Assembly (NCBI GenBank): GCA_017517985.1 | Contig: JAFWWX010000084.1 | Coordinates: 1 to 10,192, forward strand | Length of the DNA: 10,192 nt | Source: Clostridia bacterium | Lineage (GTDB): Bacteria; Bacillota_A; Clostridia; Oscillospirales; CAG-382 | Reading direction: 5' to 3' | Shown here: positions 1 through 6,739 of the stretch, piece after piece | How positions within the stretch are numbered: the first letter of the stretch is position 1 | How the letters are laid out: the number at the start of each line of letters is the position of its first letter | Translations under genes and position numbers: made by a program | The notes under the pieces: model-generated | Told to the model about the DNA's origin: nothing | What the model saw: the letters and a program-made list of their open reading frames with translations, nothing else | Databases searched by the model: none

Positions 1-661
1 AGGTGCAAGCAGAATTTCCTATTATCTTGCAAAAAAGCTTATAGCTGTCGGCTGTACCGTCAAAATAATTGAACAGCACAAGAATATATGCGAAAAATTT
101 GCAGCACTTCTTCCGAAAGCTATTATAATTAATGGCGACGGTGCAAAGCAGGAACTTCTTCTTGAGGAGGGGCTTCTTGAAATGGACGCATTTATTACCC
201 TTACAGGTATGGATGAAGAAAACATACTTCTTGCGTTCTTCGCCTCATCCCACAATGTCCCAAAGGTTATTTCAAAGGTCAACAAGCAGGAGCTTGTGCC
301 AATTGCGAAAGCACTTGGTGTCGACAGCATTGTTTCTCCCATTAAAATCGCCTCGGATATTCATACAAGATACGCAAGAGCCCTTGAAAACTCAATTGGA
401 AGCAGTGTTGAAACCCTTTACAAGCTTGCCGACGGAAAAGCTGAGGTGCTTGAGTTTATAGTAAATGACGGTTTTGAATACTGCAATATTCCCTTAATGG
501 AGCTTGCGATAAAGCCAAACACCCTTATCGGCGGTATAATAAGAGGTAGAAAGACGATAATTCCAAGTGGTGCTGATGTAATTTTTCCAAAGGACAGAGT
601 GGTAATTATTGCTGAAGGCGCAAAGCTATCAAATCTTGCGGACATTATCGAAATCAAGTAA
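1..661 (+). CDS. trkA: Trk potassium uptake system protein TrkA, C-terminal part (5' end outside window)
   Basis: TrkA is the cytoplasmic NAD(H)-binding regulatory subunit that gates the TrkH/KtrB potassium channel. The reading frame is open from base 2 and gives about 219 residues, roughly the second half of a usual ~450-residue protein. It begins inside a Rossmann nucleotide-binding loop (visible as GASRISYYLAKKL, a variant of GxGxxG). It continues with an acidic strand end (VKIIEQ), the NGDG turn and a FITLTGMDEENI segment, all typical of the second RCK_N domain. From about base 400 there follows an RCK_C (TrkA_C) domain with the pattern IGGIIRGRKTIIPSGADVIFPKDRVVI. The stop is TAA at 659-661. 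trkH starts 52 bases downstream on the same strand, so the two form a trkA-trkH operon. No promoter is visible because the start lies outside the window. I am confident of the family; the missing N-terminal half is inferred. Confidence 0.93.
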   Translation, partial: GASRISYYLAKKLIAVGCTVKIIEQHKNICEKFAALLPKAIIINGDGAKQELLLEEGLLEMDAFITLTGMDEENILLAFFASSHNVPKVISKVNKQELVPIAKALGVDSIVSPIKIASDIHTRYARALENSIGSSVETLYKLADGKAEVLEFIVNDGFEYCNIPLMELAIKPNTLIGGIIRGRKTIIPSGADVIFPKDRVVIIAEGAKLSNLADIIEIK

Positions 662-713
662 AAAGCGGTATTACAAAGCAAAACATATTTATAAAAAGGA
701 TAATACTCTTAAT

Positions 714-2165
714 ATGAACCGTAAATTAGTTTTTAATTATCTTGGCAAAATAGTAATTGCCTCCGGTGCTCTTATGCTGTTGCCGGCATTGTGCGCAGTT
801 GTATACCGGGAAACATCAAGTCTTCTGGCTTTTCTTGCAGTTTCTTTGGCTTCTCTTACCATAGGCGCTGTAATTTGCAGATTCACAAAACCAAAAAGTG
901 ACCTTATGTATGCAAAGGAGGGCTTCGCAATCGTTGCTCTTGCCTGGATTGTAATGTCACTTATCGGCGCTATTCCTTTTGTAATAAGCGGAAATATTCC
1001 AAACTATATTGATGCTTTCTTTGAAACAGTCAGTGGTTTTACAACCACCGGCGCTACAATTCTTTCAAATATACCCGCCCTTAGTAAGTCAATGCTTTTC
1101 TGGCGAAGCTTTACGCACTGGGTAGGAGGTATGGGGGTTATCGTGTTTGTCATGGCAATTCTCCCCAACCTTTCCGACAGATCAGTACATATTATGCGTG
1201 CCGAAATGCCGGGTCCGACCTTCGGTAAGCTTGTACCACGTTCCAAGGATACCGCAAAAATACTCTATCTTATATATATCGTTATGACAGTGGCAATGGG
1301 AATTCTCCTGCTTGCCGGCGGTATGAGCTTTTACGATACTCTTATACATTCCTTTTCAACCGCAGGTACCGGCGGTTTCAGCTGTAACGCAGACAGCGTT
1401 TTGAGTTACTCCCCATATCTACAGTGGGTTATCACAATATTTATGATACTTTTCGGTATCAACTTCAATCTCTACTACTACTTCATTATAAAAAAATCCT
1501 TTGCGGCATTCAAGAGTACTGAGCTTTTCGTATTTTTGGGAATAATTGTTGTGTCATCTGCAGCCATATGTATAAACATAAGCCATATGTTTGAAAGTGT
1601 AGGCGATGCAATAAGACACTCTGCCTTTACCGTATCAAGCATCATTTCTACAACCGGATACGGCACGGTAGATTTCGAGGTGTGGCCGGAGTTTTCAAAA
1701 GCGATTTTGCTCCTTTTGATGTTTATTGGTGGATGCGCAGGCTCAACAGGCGGTGGACTTAAGGTTTCAAGAATTGTTATTCTTTTCAAGCTTATTTCCT
1801 CTGAATTCCGCCATATGCTTCACCCCAGAGCTGTAACTGCGGTAAGGCTTGACAAAAAGGCCGTTGACAAGGATACCTTGAACAGCGTTTCCACTTATTT
1901 TGCACTCTTCTTTGTTTCATATATGGTTATATATGTCCTACTCAGTGTTTTTCAACCCTCCTTTGGCTTTACGGAAAATTTCACTGCGGTTGCCACATGT
2001 ATAAACAATGTAGGTCCGGGCTTTGGTGCAATAGGTCTGACTTCAAGCTTTGCAGCATATTCTCAGTCAGCAAAGATTTTATTATCATTTACTATGCTTC
2101 TGGGCAGACTTGAAATATTCCCTCTGATACTCACATTCCTTCCAAAGACCTGGACAAAGGACTGA
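714..2165 (+). CDS. trkH: Trk/Ktr potassium channel subunit TrkH
   Basis: This is the membrane pore of the Trk K+ uptake system, of 483 residues, the usual length for TrkH. The four pore-loop filter motifs can be read in order: SGFTTTG at residues 107-113, STAGTGGF at 215-222, TTGYG at 313-317 and NNVGPGF at 431-437. Each carries the conserved filter glycine (G113, G220, G317, G436). Hydrophobic helices flank each loop, as expected for four fused M1-P-M2 units. GGCAGSTGGGLKVSR, just after the third loop, is also typical of the family. I chose ATG 714 because the frame extends upstream only through the end of trkA and a TTG at 609, while AAGGA at 696-700 precedes ATG 714 with a rather long gap of 13 bases. 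The gene follows trkA in the same transcription unit. TrkA binds NAD(H) or ATP and controls channel opening (family knowledge). A 5-bp hairpin directly after the stop (2166-2180) lacks a T-run and is a poor terminator. Confidence 0.95.
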   Translation: MNRKLVFNYLGKIVIASGALMLLPALCAVVYRETSSLLAFLAVSLASLTIGAVICRFTKPKSDLMYAKEGFAIVALAWIVMSLIGAIPFVISGNIPNYIDAFFETVSGFTTTGATILSNIPALSKSMLFWRSFTHWVGGMGVIVFVMAILPNLSDRSVHIMRAEMPGPTFGKLVPRSKDTAKILYLIYIVMTVAMGILLLAGGMSFYDTLIHSFSTAGTGGFSCNADSVLSYSPYLQWVITIFMILFGINFNLYYYFIIKKSFAAFKSTELFVFLGIIVVSSAAICINISHMFESVGDAIRHSAFTVSSIISTTGYGTVDFEVWPEFSKAILLLLMFIGGCAGSTGGGLKVSRIVILFKLISSEFRHMLHPRAVTAVRLDKKAVDKDTLNSVSTYFALFFVSYMVIYVLLSVFQPSFGFTENFTAVATCINNVGPGFGAIGLTSSFAAYSQSAKILLSFTMLLGRLEIFPLILTFLPKTWTKD

Positions 2166-2215
2166 TGCTGAAAAACAGCAAATTGTAAACAAAGTATCAA
2201 TTTTTGGAAAAAGAC

Positions 2216-2244
2216 TTGAAAATCAACATTTTGTGTGATATAAT
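2216..2244 (+). promoter_or_regulatory. Sigma-A promoter of rplS (extended -10)
   Basis: A -35 box TTGAAA (2216-2221) and a perfect -10 TATAAT (2239-2244) are separated by 17 bases. TGA directly before the -10 makes it an extended -10 (TGnTATAAT). Transcription should begin near 2250-2252, leaving a leader of about 90 bases before the rplS start codon. It lies between trkH and rplS, so rplS can be expressed independently of the potassium operon. Confidence 0.85.
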
Positions 2245-2249
2245 TCTTC

Positions 2250-2334
2250 TGTTATGTATGGGCATTTTAGTCCACATAAATATAAATTACGACATTCCTC
2301 TGCAAGCTCCGCAAGAATGTCAGTTACAGGAGGT
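2250..2334 (+). promoter_or_regulatory. Structured 5' leader of rplS, candidate L19 autoregulatory leader
   Basis: The untranslated leader contains two hairpins. The first pairs TATGGG (2257-2262) with CC-A-CATA (2272-2278), with one bulged A. The second pairs GACATTC (2291-2297) with GAATGTC (2315-2321), a perfect 7-bp stem. An inner 3-bp stem, TGC/GCA (2301-2303 with 2311-2313), closes a 7-base loop. The second hairpin ends 6 bases before the AGGAGGT ribosome binding site (2328-2334), where a bound protein could block translation. Low-GC Gram-positive rplS genes are known to carry an L19 leader of this kind. I have not matched this sequence to that family's consensus, so the identity is inference. 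Confidence 0.5.
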
Positions 2335-2341
2335 AAGTTTC

Positions 2342-2683
2342 ATGAATATCCTTGAAGCTTTTGCAAGCGAGCAGATTAAGAGCGAAATCCCTGCATTCAA
2401 TGTTGGTGACACTGTTAGAGTTCACAACAGAATCAAGGAAGGCGCAAGAGAAAGAATTCAGCTTTTCGAAGGCACTGTTATTGCTAAGAAGAACGGCGGT
2501 ATCGCTGAGTCCTTCACTGTAAGACGTGTTGCTTACGGCTGCGGTGTTGAAAAGACTTTCCCTCTCCACTCTCCTAACGTTGTTAAGGTTGAAGTTGTAA
2601 GAGAAGGTAAGGTTAGAAGAGCTAAGCTTTACTACGTAAGAGACAGAGTTGGTAAGGCTGCTAAGGTAAAGGAAAAGATCTAA
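2342..2683 (+). CDS. rplS: 50S ribosomal protein L19
   Basis: This is 113 residues of a basic protein with the L19 signature throughout: [16 protein letters not shown] near residues 19-34, [13 protein letters not shown] at about 38-50, and [22 protein letters not shown] at about 56-77. The C-terminal end is [13 protein letters not shown]19 sits at the 30S-50S interface and helps form an intersubunit bridge (family knowledge). ATG 2342 is chosen because AGGAGGT lies 7 bases upstream and the protein then has the normal L19 length; the longer open frame upstream is leader RNA, not protein. In many Firmicutes rplS follows rpsP-rimM-trmD. Here it stands alone with its own promoter and two terminators, next to trkH. 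Confidence 0.97.
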   Translation: MNILEAFASEQIKSEIPAFNVGDTVRVHNRIKEGARERIQLFEGTVIAKKNGGIAESFTVRRVAYGCGVEKTFPLHSPNVVKVEVVREGKVRRAKLYYVRDRVGKAAKVKEKI

Positions 2684-2728
2684 GTTTTTCCGAAAGTCAG
2701 GTTTAAACTGAATTTAACCAAAGAAATT

Positions 2729-2758
2729 AAGGAAGGTCTTGTGCCTTCCTTTTTCTTT
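2729..2758 (+). terminator. Intrinsic terminator 1 after rplS
   Basis: The stem AAGGAAGG (2729-2736) pairs perfectly with CCTTCCTT (2744-2751) around a 7-base loop and runs into TTTTTCTTT. It lies 45 bases after the rplS stop. The stem and the 17 bases from 2744 to 2760 are identical to those of the terminator after the Xre gene at 7966-7996. Confidence 0.88.
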
Positions 2759-2762
2759 ATAT

Positions 2763-2805
2763 TTTAAGGAGATGCACACCGAGGTACATCTCCTTAAATG
2801 TTTTT
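2763..2805 (+). terminator. Second terminator-like hairpin after rplS (TGCA/TACATC family)
   Basis: A perfect 12-bp stem pairs 2763-2774 (ends GGAGATG) with 2787-2798 (begins CATCTCC) around a 12-base loop, followed by TGTTTTTATT. Directly above the stem is a C.A mismatch (2775 with 2786), then A-T and C-G pairs. The arrangement, including the mismatch, recurs in the hairpin at 8396-8429. It backs up the rplS terminator just upstream. The rest of 2806-2897 holds no gene I can support. Confidence 0.7.
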
Positions 2806-2897
2806 ATTAACTTTTTTGGTGCAAGTCAAAATGCGAACTTACTCAAAATCGTGGACAACACATCTTGATTTGCTCCTTTGTAATTAAATTTTTGGAT

Positions 2898-3314
2898 TTA
2901 GCCTATGCTTTTATCCACAATATTGTCTATTCCGGGAATACGAATGGTTTTCTGTGAAAAAGCCATTATGCCGAGGACAATAAATATTGCTTTTTCTGCA
3001 AGACCTATAATTGTCAGCAAAATACTCCAGATGTTATCAAAAACAGAGTTTGACAACTCCACTCCAACAATATTCAAAGCATTGCTTACAATACTGATAA
3101 TTTCCGGAAGCAATCCCATAACTATACTAAGCAAAGAGAAGCCTATCATTAAAACTACTACTTTTACAGCTGTTCTTCTCAGCCACAGATTTTCTTCCTT
3201 GAAAAGCACATAGCCAACCAGAAGTGCTGTAAGCAGATATCCTCCAAAATATCCGAAAGCATACAATAATGCTCCGAAGACTCCTACGGATATTCCAAGT
3301 TTTGTCTTTTGCAT
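2898..3314 (-). CDS. Small integral membrane protein, function unknown
   Basis: This is a 138-residue hydrophobic protein that I do not recognise by family. It has a hydrophobic stretch at about residues 7-37 rich in glycine and tyrosine (one long or two short helices), a helix at about 48-70 after a short charged loop (KEENLWLRR), and another at about 96-119. A polar tail ends in IPGIDNIVDKSIG. There is no signal peptidase site and no catalytic motif. ATG at 3312-3314 is preceded by a near-perfect AAGGAGG (complement of 3324-3330), so translation looks strong. The upstream region carries two Spo0A-box-like sites and a dyad, which may control it. It is separated from the surface-protein genes upstream by a terminator at 3599-3620, so it is probably monocistronic. 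Confidence 0.75.
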   Translation of the reverse strand: MQKTKLGISVGVFGALLYAFGYFGGYLLTALLVGYVLFKEENLWLRRTAVKVVVLMIGFSLLSIVMGLLPEIISIVSNALNIVGVELSNSVFDNIWSILLTIIGLAEKAIFIVLGIMAFSQKTIRIPGIDNIVDKSIG

Positions 3315-3445
3315 AAAGTTTTTCCTCCTTAAGAAAAAATAATTTTTATTTTCGAATTGTGTGCAGAAATGTCCATATCAGTTGCTTCCACACAACAATT
3401 TGAATACATAGTAATAATTTTATGTTGATATTTATATGCAAAAAC

Positions 3446-3454
3446 TTTGTCGAA
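3446..3454 (+). promoter_or_regulatory. Candidate Spo0A box (proximal)
   Basis: TTTGTCGAA matches the Spo0A binding consensus TGTCGAA exactly. It lies about 130 bases upstream of the start codon at 3314. On the - strand it reads TTCGACAAA and overlaps a possible -35. A second copy with one change (TTTGTCGAC, 3496-3504) lies 50 bases further upstream. A 7-base motif can occur by chance; the repetition is what makes it notable. Confidence 0.4.
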
Positions 3455-3495
3455 TCTGCAATATTTATACTATATCTATAGAAATTATACAAAAA

Positions 3496-3504
3496 TTTGT
3501 CGAC
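3496..3504 (+). promoter_or_regulatory. Candidate Spo0A box (distal, one mismatch)
   Basis: TTTGTCGAC differs from the Spo0A box only in the last base. It sits in a longer match with the proximal site: 3488-3504 (TACAAAAATTTGTCGAC) resembles 3438-3454 (GCAAAAACTTTGTCGAA). Read on the - strand, TCGACA here with TATAGA 17 bases on could be a weak promoter for the membrane protein gene. Confidence 0.3.
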
Positions 3505-3509
3505 ACAGT

Positions 3510-3530
3510 ATTGTTTAATATGTAAACAAT
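3510..3530. repeat. Perfect 8-bp inverted repeat, operator-like
   Basis: ATTGTTTA (3510-3517) and TAAACAAT (3523-3530) are perfect reverse complements separated by 5 bases. With no T-run after it and an AT-rich stem, it is more like a dimeric repressor site than a terminator. It sits just upstream, on the - strand, of the distal Spo0A-like box. It resembles a Rex-type site in general form, but the spacing does not fit exactly. Confidence 0.45.
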
Positions 3531-3598
3531 TGGTAAAAAGGGAACATTTATATGCCTAGAGATAACATTTCGCATCCTCTTCGCTTGAAAAAGCTAAA

Positions 3599-3627
3599 GG
3601 GAAAGCACCGATGCTTTCCCCTTTTTC
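3599..3627. terminator. Bidirectional terminator after the stalk-domain lipoprotein gene
   Basis: GGGAAAGCA (3599-3607) pairs with TGCTTTCCC (3612-3620) over 9 bp around a 4-base loop, CCGA. On the - strand it lies 24 bases after the stop at 3644 and is followed by CTTTAGCTTTTTC, so it ends the surface-protein transcription unit. On the + strand it is followed by CTTTTTCTTTTTT, so it also works in that direction. Confidence 0.85.
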
Positions 3628-3643
3628 TTTTTTATTAATTGTT

Positions 3644-4705
3644 TTATTCTTTGACAATATCACAAATCGAACAATCAAGCTCAATCATTACATCACCAAC
3701 AGCTACTCCGTGGTTAGTATAGTGAGTAACAATCACTCTTCCCGGTGAAAGCAATGCATTTTCCACTCTGTTTTTAGACGAGAAAGAAGCCACAAGATCA
3801 TGGTCGTCATATTGGTCAACAGTTGCTTCATAGATAGCGTTTGTCTCATTGGTCAATTTTTTGAAATCAACATTTAGTTTATTTAAGTATTCTGAAAAAC
3901 TCAACTCCTTATCTGCTGAAGTGTCAAAGTAGTAACCATCATATTTTTCTCCATAACCGGTTCCTTGTGCCATATATGGATTACTTACAAGTATAGCAAC
4001 TATTCCGTTGTTAACAGCATATTGATAGCTTATGCGATAGATTTCTTCTTTTTCCTGATTATTCTTTACTTTAGTAAGTCTGTCTTCATATTCTGCAAAT
4101 ATCTTTTGGTTAAATGCGACAGCAGCAGGCGTATCTATATTAATTTTAGGTATATTTATAGTATGGTTTCCATAATCTTGGTTCCACCCATAATAGTCTA
4201 TGATTTTTTTAGTATAGTTTACGGCATTTGTAACAAGTGGTTCTTTATTTATTATAACCTGTCGTGTTTCGTCAATCCAAGATACTTTTGCATCCAAAAG
4301 TTCTGCTATAAATCTTACGGGAGTGTATGTGCGGCTGTCCTTGATAAACACCTCGCTGTCAAGTTTATGCTTTTTGCCGTTGATATAAACAATATCACTG
4401 TCTACATACATTTCAATAGTAATGTCATTACGAGCAACCGTTACTTTTCTTTGAGCTTCATCCCAAGAAACCTTTGCACCCAATGATTCAGCGACAAGTC
4501 TTGCAGGAAGCATTGTCCTGCCATTTGAAATGATTGGTGCAACGTCGTTTTGAGTTTTTTGCCCGAACAATGATACCTCTTTGCTATCGATTGTCATTAC
4601 AATCTCATTTTGGTCGCCATGGTAACTTTGCGCTTTAGCAGTACAGGCTGAAAATGCAAATATTAAAATTACAATAGATAAAATAGTAAATATTTTTTTA
4701 TTCAT
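3644..4705 (-). CDS. Stalk-domain (Cu-amine-oxidase N-terminal-like) lipoprotein
   Basis: This is a 353-residue extracytoplasmic lipoprotein. Residues 1-21 form a lipoprotein signal (MNKK, a hydrophobic core, then lipobox FSAC with Cys21 as the lipidation site). Residues about 36-152 are a stalk domain of two similar halves, seen in NGRTMLPARLVAESLGAKVSW (61-81) and SRTYTPVRFIAELLDAKVSW (124-143). This fold, named after the amine oxidase N-terminal domain, carries no catalysis and is common in clostridial surface proteins. Residues about 180-345 (INIPKI..., then YFDTSADKELSFSEYL) resemble DUF4163/DUF3298 regions of RsiV/PdaC-type proteins; this is a weaker assignment. ATG 4705 follows GAGGAGC (complement of 4713-4719). 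It is the last gene of the - strand set and lies 87 bases after the zinc-ribbon protein. No clear promoter of its own is seen. The ligand or partner is unknown. Confidence 0.85.
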   Translation of the reverse strand: MNKKIFTILSIVILIFAFSACTAKAQSYHGDQNEIVMTIDSKEVSLFGQKTQNDVAPIISNGRTMLPARLVAESLGAKVSWDEAQRKVTVARNDITIEMYVDSDIVYINGKKHKLDSEVFIKDSRTYTPVRFIAELLDAKVSWIDETRQVIINKEPLVTNAVNYTKKIIDYYGWNQDYGNHTINIPKINIDTPAAVAFNQKIFAEYEDRLTKVKNNQEKEEIYRISYQYAVNNGIVAILVSNPYMAQGTGYGEKYDGYYFDTSADKELSFSEYLNKLNVDFKKLTNETNAIYEATVDQYDDHDLVASFSSKNRVENALLSPGRVIVTHYTNHGVAVGDVMIELDCSICDIVKE

Positions 4706-4792
4706 ATTAATTGCTCCTCGTATATAAGTTTGTTTTATGGCTCTAACAAAAAGCGTTGGTTAATGTATTAATACACGAGTTAAAATACAACT

Positions 4793-6292
4793 TCAATCCA
4801 ACCTGTAAAATGATTCCCAACGGTATTTTGTTTCCCAATTAGAGTCGGTGTACGAACGATAGATTCGAATCATGTCATCATCAACAACTCTATATTCCAG
4901 CTCTCCTTCATCTCCGTCTATTTTTATAGAAATAATGCCATCTTCTGCAGTATAAGTACCGGTTTCTTCGTATTCCGTCCCCTTGTTATTTATAACAACG
5001 CCGTTTCTTTTAAACTCCGTTCTATACTGAAGGTTATCTCCATACGCCCATTTTCCAACTAAATCCTCATCTATTTTTGATGATGTAGACGTAATAACAA
5101 ACACAATAACTCCAATGGCAACAAGTCCGCCTATTATAAACTTAAAGTATTTTTTAAAAAACAAGGCAACAGTATCCATATTGTTTTCAACAACCGAATT
5201 GTTGTTTGAAACAGCACTCTCCTTATCAATGCTGTTATTACTCTGTAAAACAGAGTCACTGGATGCGGATGCGTTTGAAGCAGAAGCGGAGGAACTTAAA
5301 GAGGAAGTATTTGAAGCATAAACAGATTCATTTACAGACAATCGTCTCATTAAGTCCATTTTTTTGTTAAAAATAAGAATTATCTCACCAAAGCCCAGAT
5401 ATGCTATTGCTCCGCACCAGGTTGATGCGCTTCCACCCGCGCCCATCCCCATAAGAGCAAGTAAAACATAGTAGCAGCCGGTTATAAATGTCATAACCGC
5501 AACAAACACAGGAAGATAAACCGGACATCTCGAATTAATTACATATTTTACTCTGTCAACCAGATCGTTCATCTTGTTTAGACAGTATATTCTGAAAATC
5601 ATAGCCGCAAGAAGCAGTAGTAGTACAAAAATCATTATAAAGGGAGCTAATCCGACATCCCCGTATTCTTTAAAAACCTCAAATGCTTTTATAACTATCA
5701 TTGATACGGAAACAACATATAAACCAGTACCTATTATTGAAAGCACAAGTGAAATTGTGTTTACAACCCTGATAGCCGTCAATCCTGAAACGGACATTTT
5801 ATCTTCACTTTGGTTAAATACAGAACCAACAGTTATCCATATACCTATAGCCACTACTATATCAGGTATCATAATTACAACTGCAACCATACGTGAAGCT
5901 GTACCAAACAGCTCCTCAAGCATGACAAGGCTTGCTCTTGTATCGTAGTCAAGCGGACCCACTTCATCAAGTATATACCGTATATTTCCTAAAAAATCTA
6001 CACCTACAGCTTCAGCGTTGGATATGTAAAAAATCACCATAAGCGAAAAAGCAACTGCGGTTATAATCATAAGCGGAGATGCCGCAAGCTTTTTAATTTC
6101 ATTCAGCACTGGGTTTTTCGAGAATGTTTTAGCAGTGCGAACTGGCATCTTTACAGTATTCGTAGTATTTACATTTACAGAATCAGAATTGCTTTGCGGT
6201 GACGACATTTTATTGTCCGCAAGCCTTGTTCCGCAATTACCGCAGAAAGCAGCTGAATCGTTATTTTTAGTTCCGCATTGTGTACAATACAT
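4793..6292 (-). CDS. Zinc-ribbon multi-pass membrane protein with C-terminal lipocalin-like/DUF5640-like domain
   Basis: This is a 499-residue protein with three parts. Residues 3-20 are a zinc ribbon with two CxxC knuckles (C3, C6, C17, C20; YCTQCG...FCGNCG). Six hydrophobic helices follow at about 72-91, 134-156, 176-203, 217-236, 258-281 and 293-309. A Ser/Asn-rich low-complexity linker (about 325-372) leads to a seventh helix (384-401). Residues about 411-499 form a small beta-rich domain with the pattern GKWAYG...F..NGV....GTYT...I.I, like lipocalin/DUF5640 folds. With the zinc ribbon in the cytoplasm, six helices return the chain inside and the seventh would put the C-terminal domain outside. 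AAAGGAGT precedes ATG 6292. It lies 55 bases downstream of the small secreted protein with no terminator between, so cotranscription is likely. Function is unknown; sensing or tethering is inference. Confidence 0.8.
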   Translation of the reverse strand: MYCTQCGTKNNDSAAFCGNCGTRLADNKMSSPQSNSDSVNVNTTNTVKMPVRTAKTFSKNPVLNEIKKLAASPLMIITAVAFSLMVIFYISNAEAVGVDFLGNIRYILDEVGPLDYDTRASLVMLEELFGTASRMVAVVIMIPDIVVAIGIWITVGSVFNQSEDKMSVSGLTAIRVVNTISLVLSIIGTGLYVVSVSMIVIKAFEVFKEYGDVGLAPFIMIFVLLLLLAAMIFRIYCLNKMNDLVDRVKYVINSRCPVYLPVFVAVMTFITGCYYVLLALMGMGAGGSASTWCGAIAYLGFGEIILIFNKKMDLMRRLSVNESVYASNTSSLSSSASASNASASSDSVLQSNNSIDKESAVSNNNSVVENNMDTVALFFKKYFKFIIGGLVAIGVIVFVITSTSSKIDEDLVGKWAYGDNLQYRTEFKRNGVVINNKGTEYEETGTYTAEDGIISIKIDGDEGELEYRVVDDDMIRIYRSYTDSNWETKYRWESFYRLD

Positions 6293-6347
6293 CTTGTTTT
6301 ACTCCTTTTTTATTATAAACTAGGTTTCTAATGGAAATACCAACAAC

Positions 6348-6719
6348 TCACCTTGTTGTTCCTGAAGTTGTTTTTATTCTGTATGTATGTGTACCTCTGT
6401 AAAGAGGTTGAACTGTTACTTTAAAGGGGCCGTTTCCCCTGTATGCGAATGTATATTCGCTGTTAGGTGCAATATATCTACAAGTAGCATTTGTTGCTCC
6501 AACACATCTGACATACACCTGACCACTTGAGCTGGTATTCACTATTGTAACCTTGTCAGTACCAATCTTTGTAAAGCTTACAGTATGATTATATACCGCA
6601 CCGCCATTGCGGAATCCTTTATTATAATACTGATTTGCCGCAAAGGCATTCATTCCAAAAGAAAATGTCATTATTAAGGCAAATAGCAAACAGTACAATC
6701 TTTTTAATGTTTTTTTCAT
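6348..6719 (-). CDS. Small secreted protein, function unknown
   Basis: This is a 123-residue exported protein that I cannot assign to a family. Residues 1-27/28 are a classic signal peptide (MKKTLKR, a hydrophobic core, cleavage near AFA-A). The mature part, about 95 residues, is rich in Tyr, Thr, Asn, Gly and Arg, looks beta-stranded, and is basic. Cys72 and Cys80 could form a disulfide. The C-terminus repeats short patterns (YRGNGPFKVTV, YRGTHTYRI). The ribosome binding site AGGAGAGGAAG lies just upstream of ATG 6719. The gene starts only 20 bases after the stalk+NPCBM gene and is followed by the zinc-ribbon gene, so it belongs to the same unit. A secreted binding protein or bacteriocin-like peptide cannot be told apart from sequence alone. 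Confidence 0.75.
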   Translation of the reverse strand: MKKTLKRLYCLLFALIMTFSFGMNAFAANQYYNKGFRNGGAVYNHTVSFTKIGTDKVTIVNTSSSGQVYVRCVGATNATCRYIAPNSEYTFAYRGNGPFKVTVQPLYRGTHTYRIKTTSGTTR

Positions 6720-6739
6720 GATATATTCTTCCTCTCCTA

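Larger units (their letters stand above)
3315..3598. other. Intergenic region with repeated regulatory-looking sites, no gene seen
   Basis: This long, very AT-rich gap lies upstream of the membrane protein gene at 2898-3314. It contains the ribosome binding site of that gene (3324-3330), two similar TTTGTCGA-containing repeats (3437-3454 and 3488-3504) and a perfect inverted repeat (3510-3530). Read on the - strand, each repeat provides TCGACA as a possible -35, with TATCAA or TATAGA 17 bases downstream. Neither pair is strong. No convincing coding frame was found. Confidence 0.6.

Noticed and set aside
609..713. N-terminal extension of TrkH from TTG 609
   Set aside because: It lies over the end of trkA, adds non-family residues, and ATG 714 gives the normal 483-residue length.
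2166..2180. TGCTG-AAAAA-CAGCA hairpin after trkH as a terminator
   Set aside because: The stem is only 5 bp and no T-run follows directly.
2844..2864. Tiny - strand frame MCCPRF after an AAAGGAGC site, like a cysteine leader peptide
   Set aside because: No gene follows on the - strand within reach (rplS is on the other strand), so a leader-peptide role has no target.
3552..3638. Short + strand frame of 28 codons starting ATG 3552 with AAAAGGGA upstream
   Set aside because: Its last third is encoded by the terminator stem and T-run at 3599-3635, and no promoter was found, so it is probably not a real gene.
3965..4486. Long + strand open frame opposite the stalk lipoprotein gene
   Set aside because: Its composition (runs of I, Y, F, N) and lack of a ribosome binding site mark it as a shadow of the - strand gene.
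6311..6316. TATAAT on the - strand just before the zinc-ribbon gene
   Set aside because: It is too close to the ribosome binding site: the transcript would start within or after the AAAGGAG. No -35 fits either.
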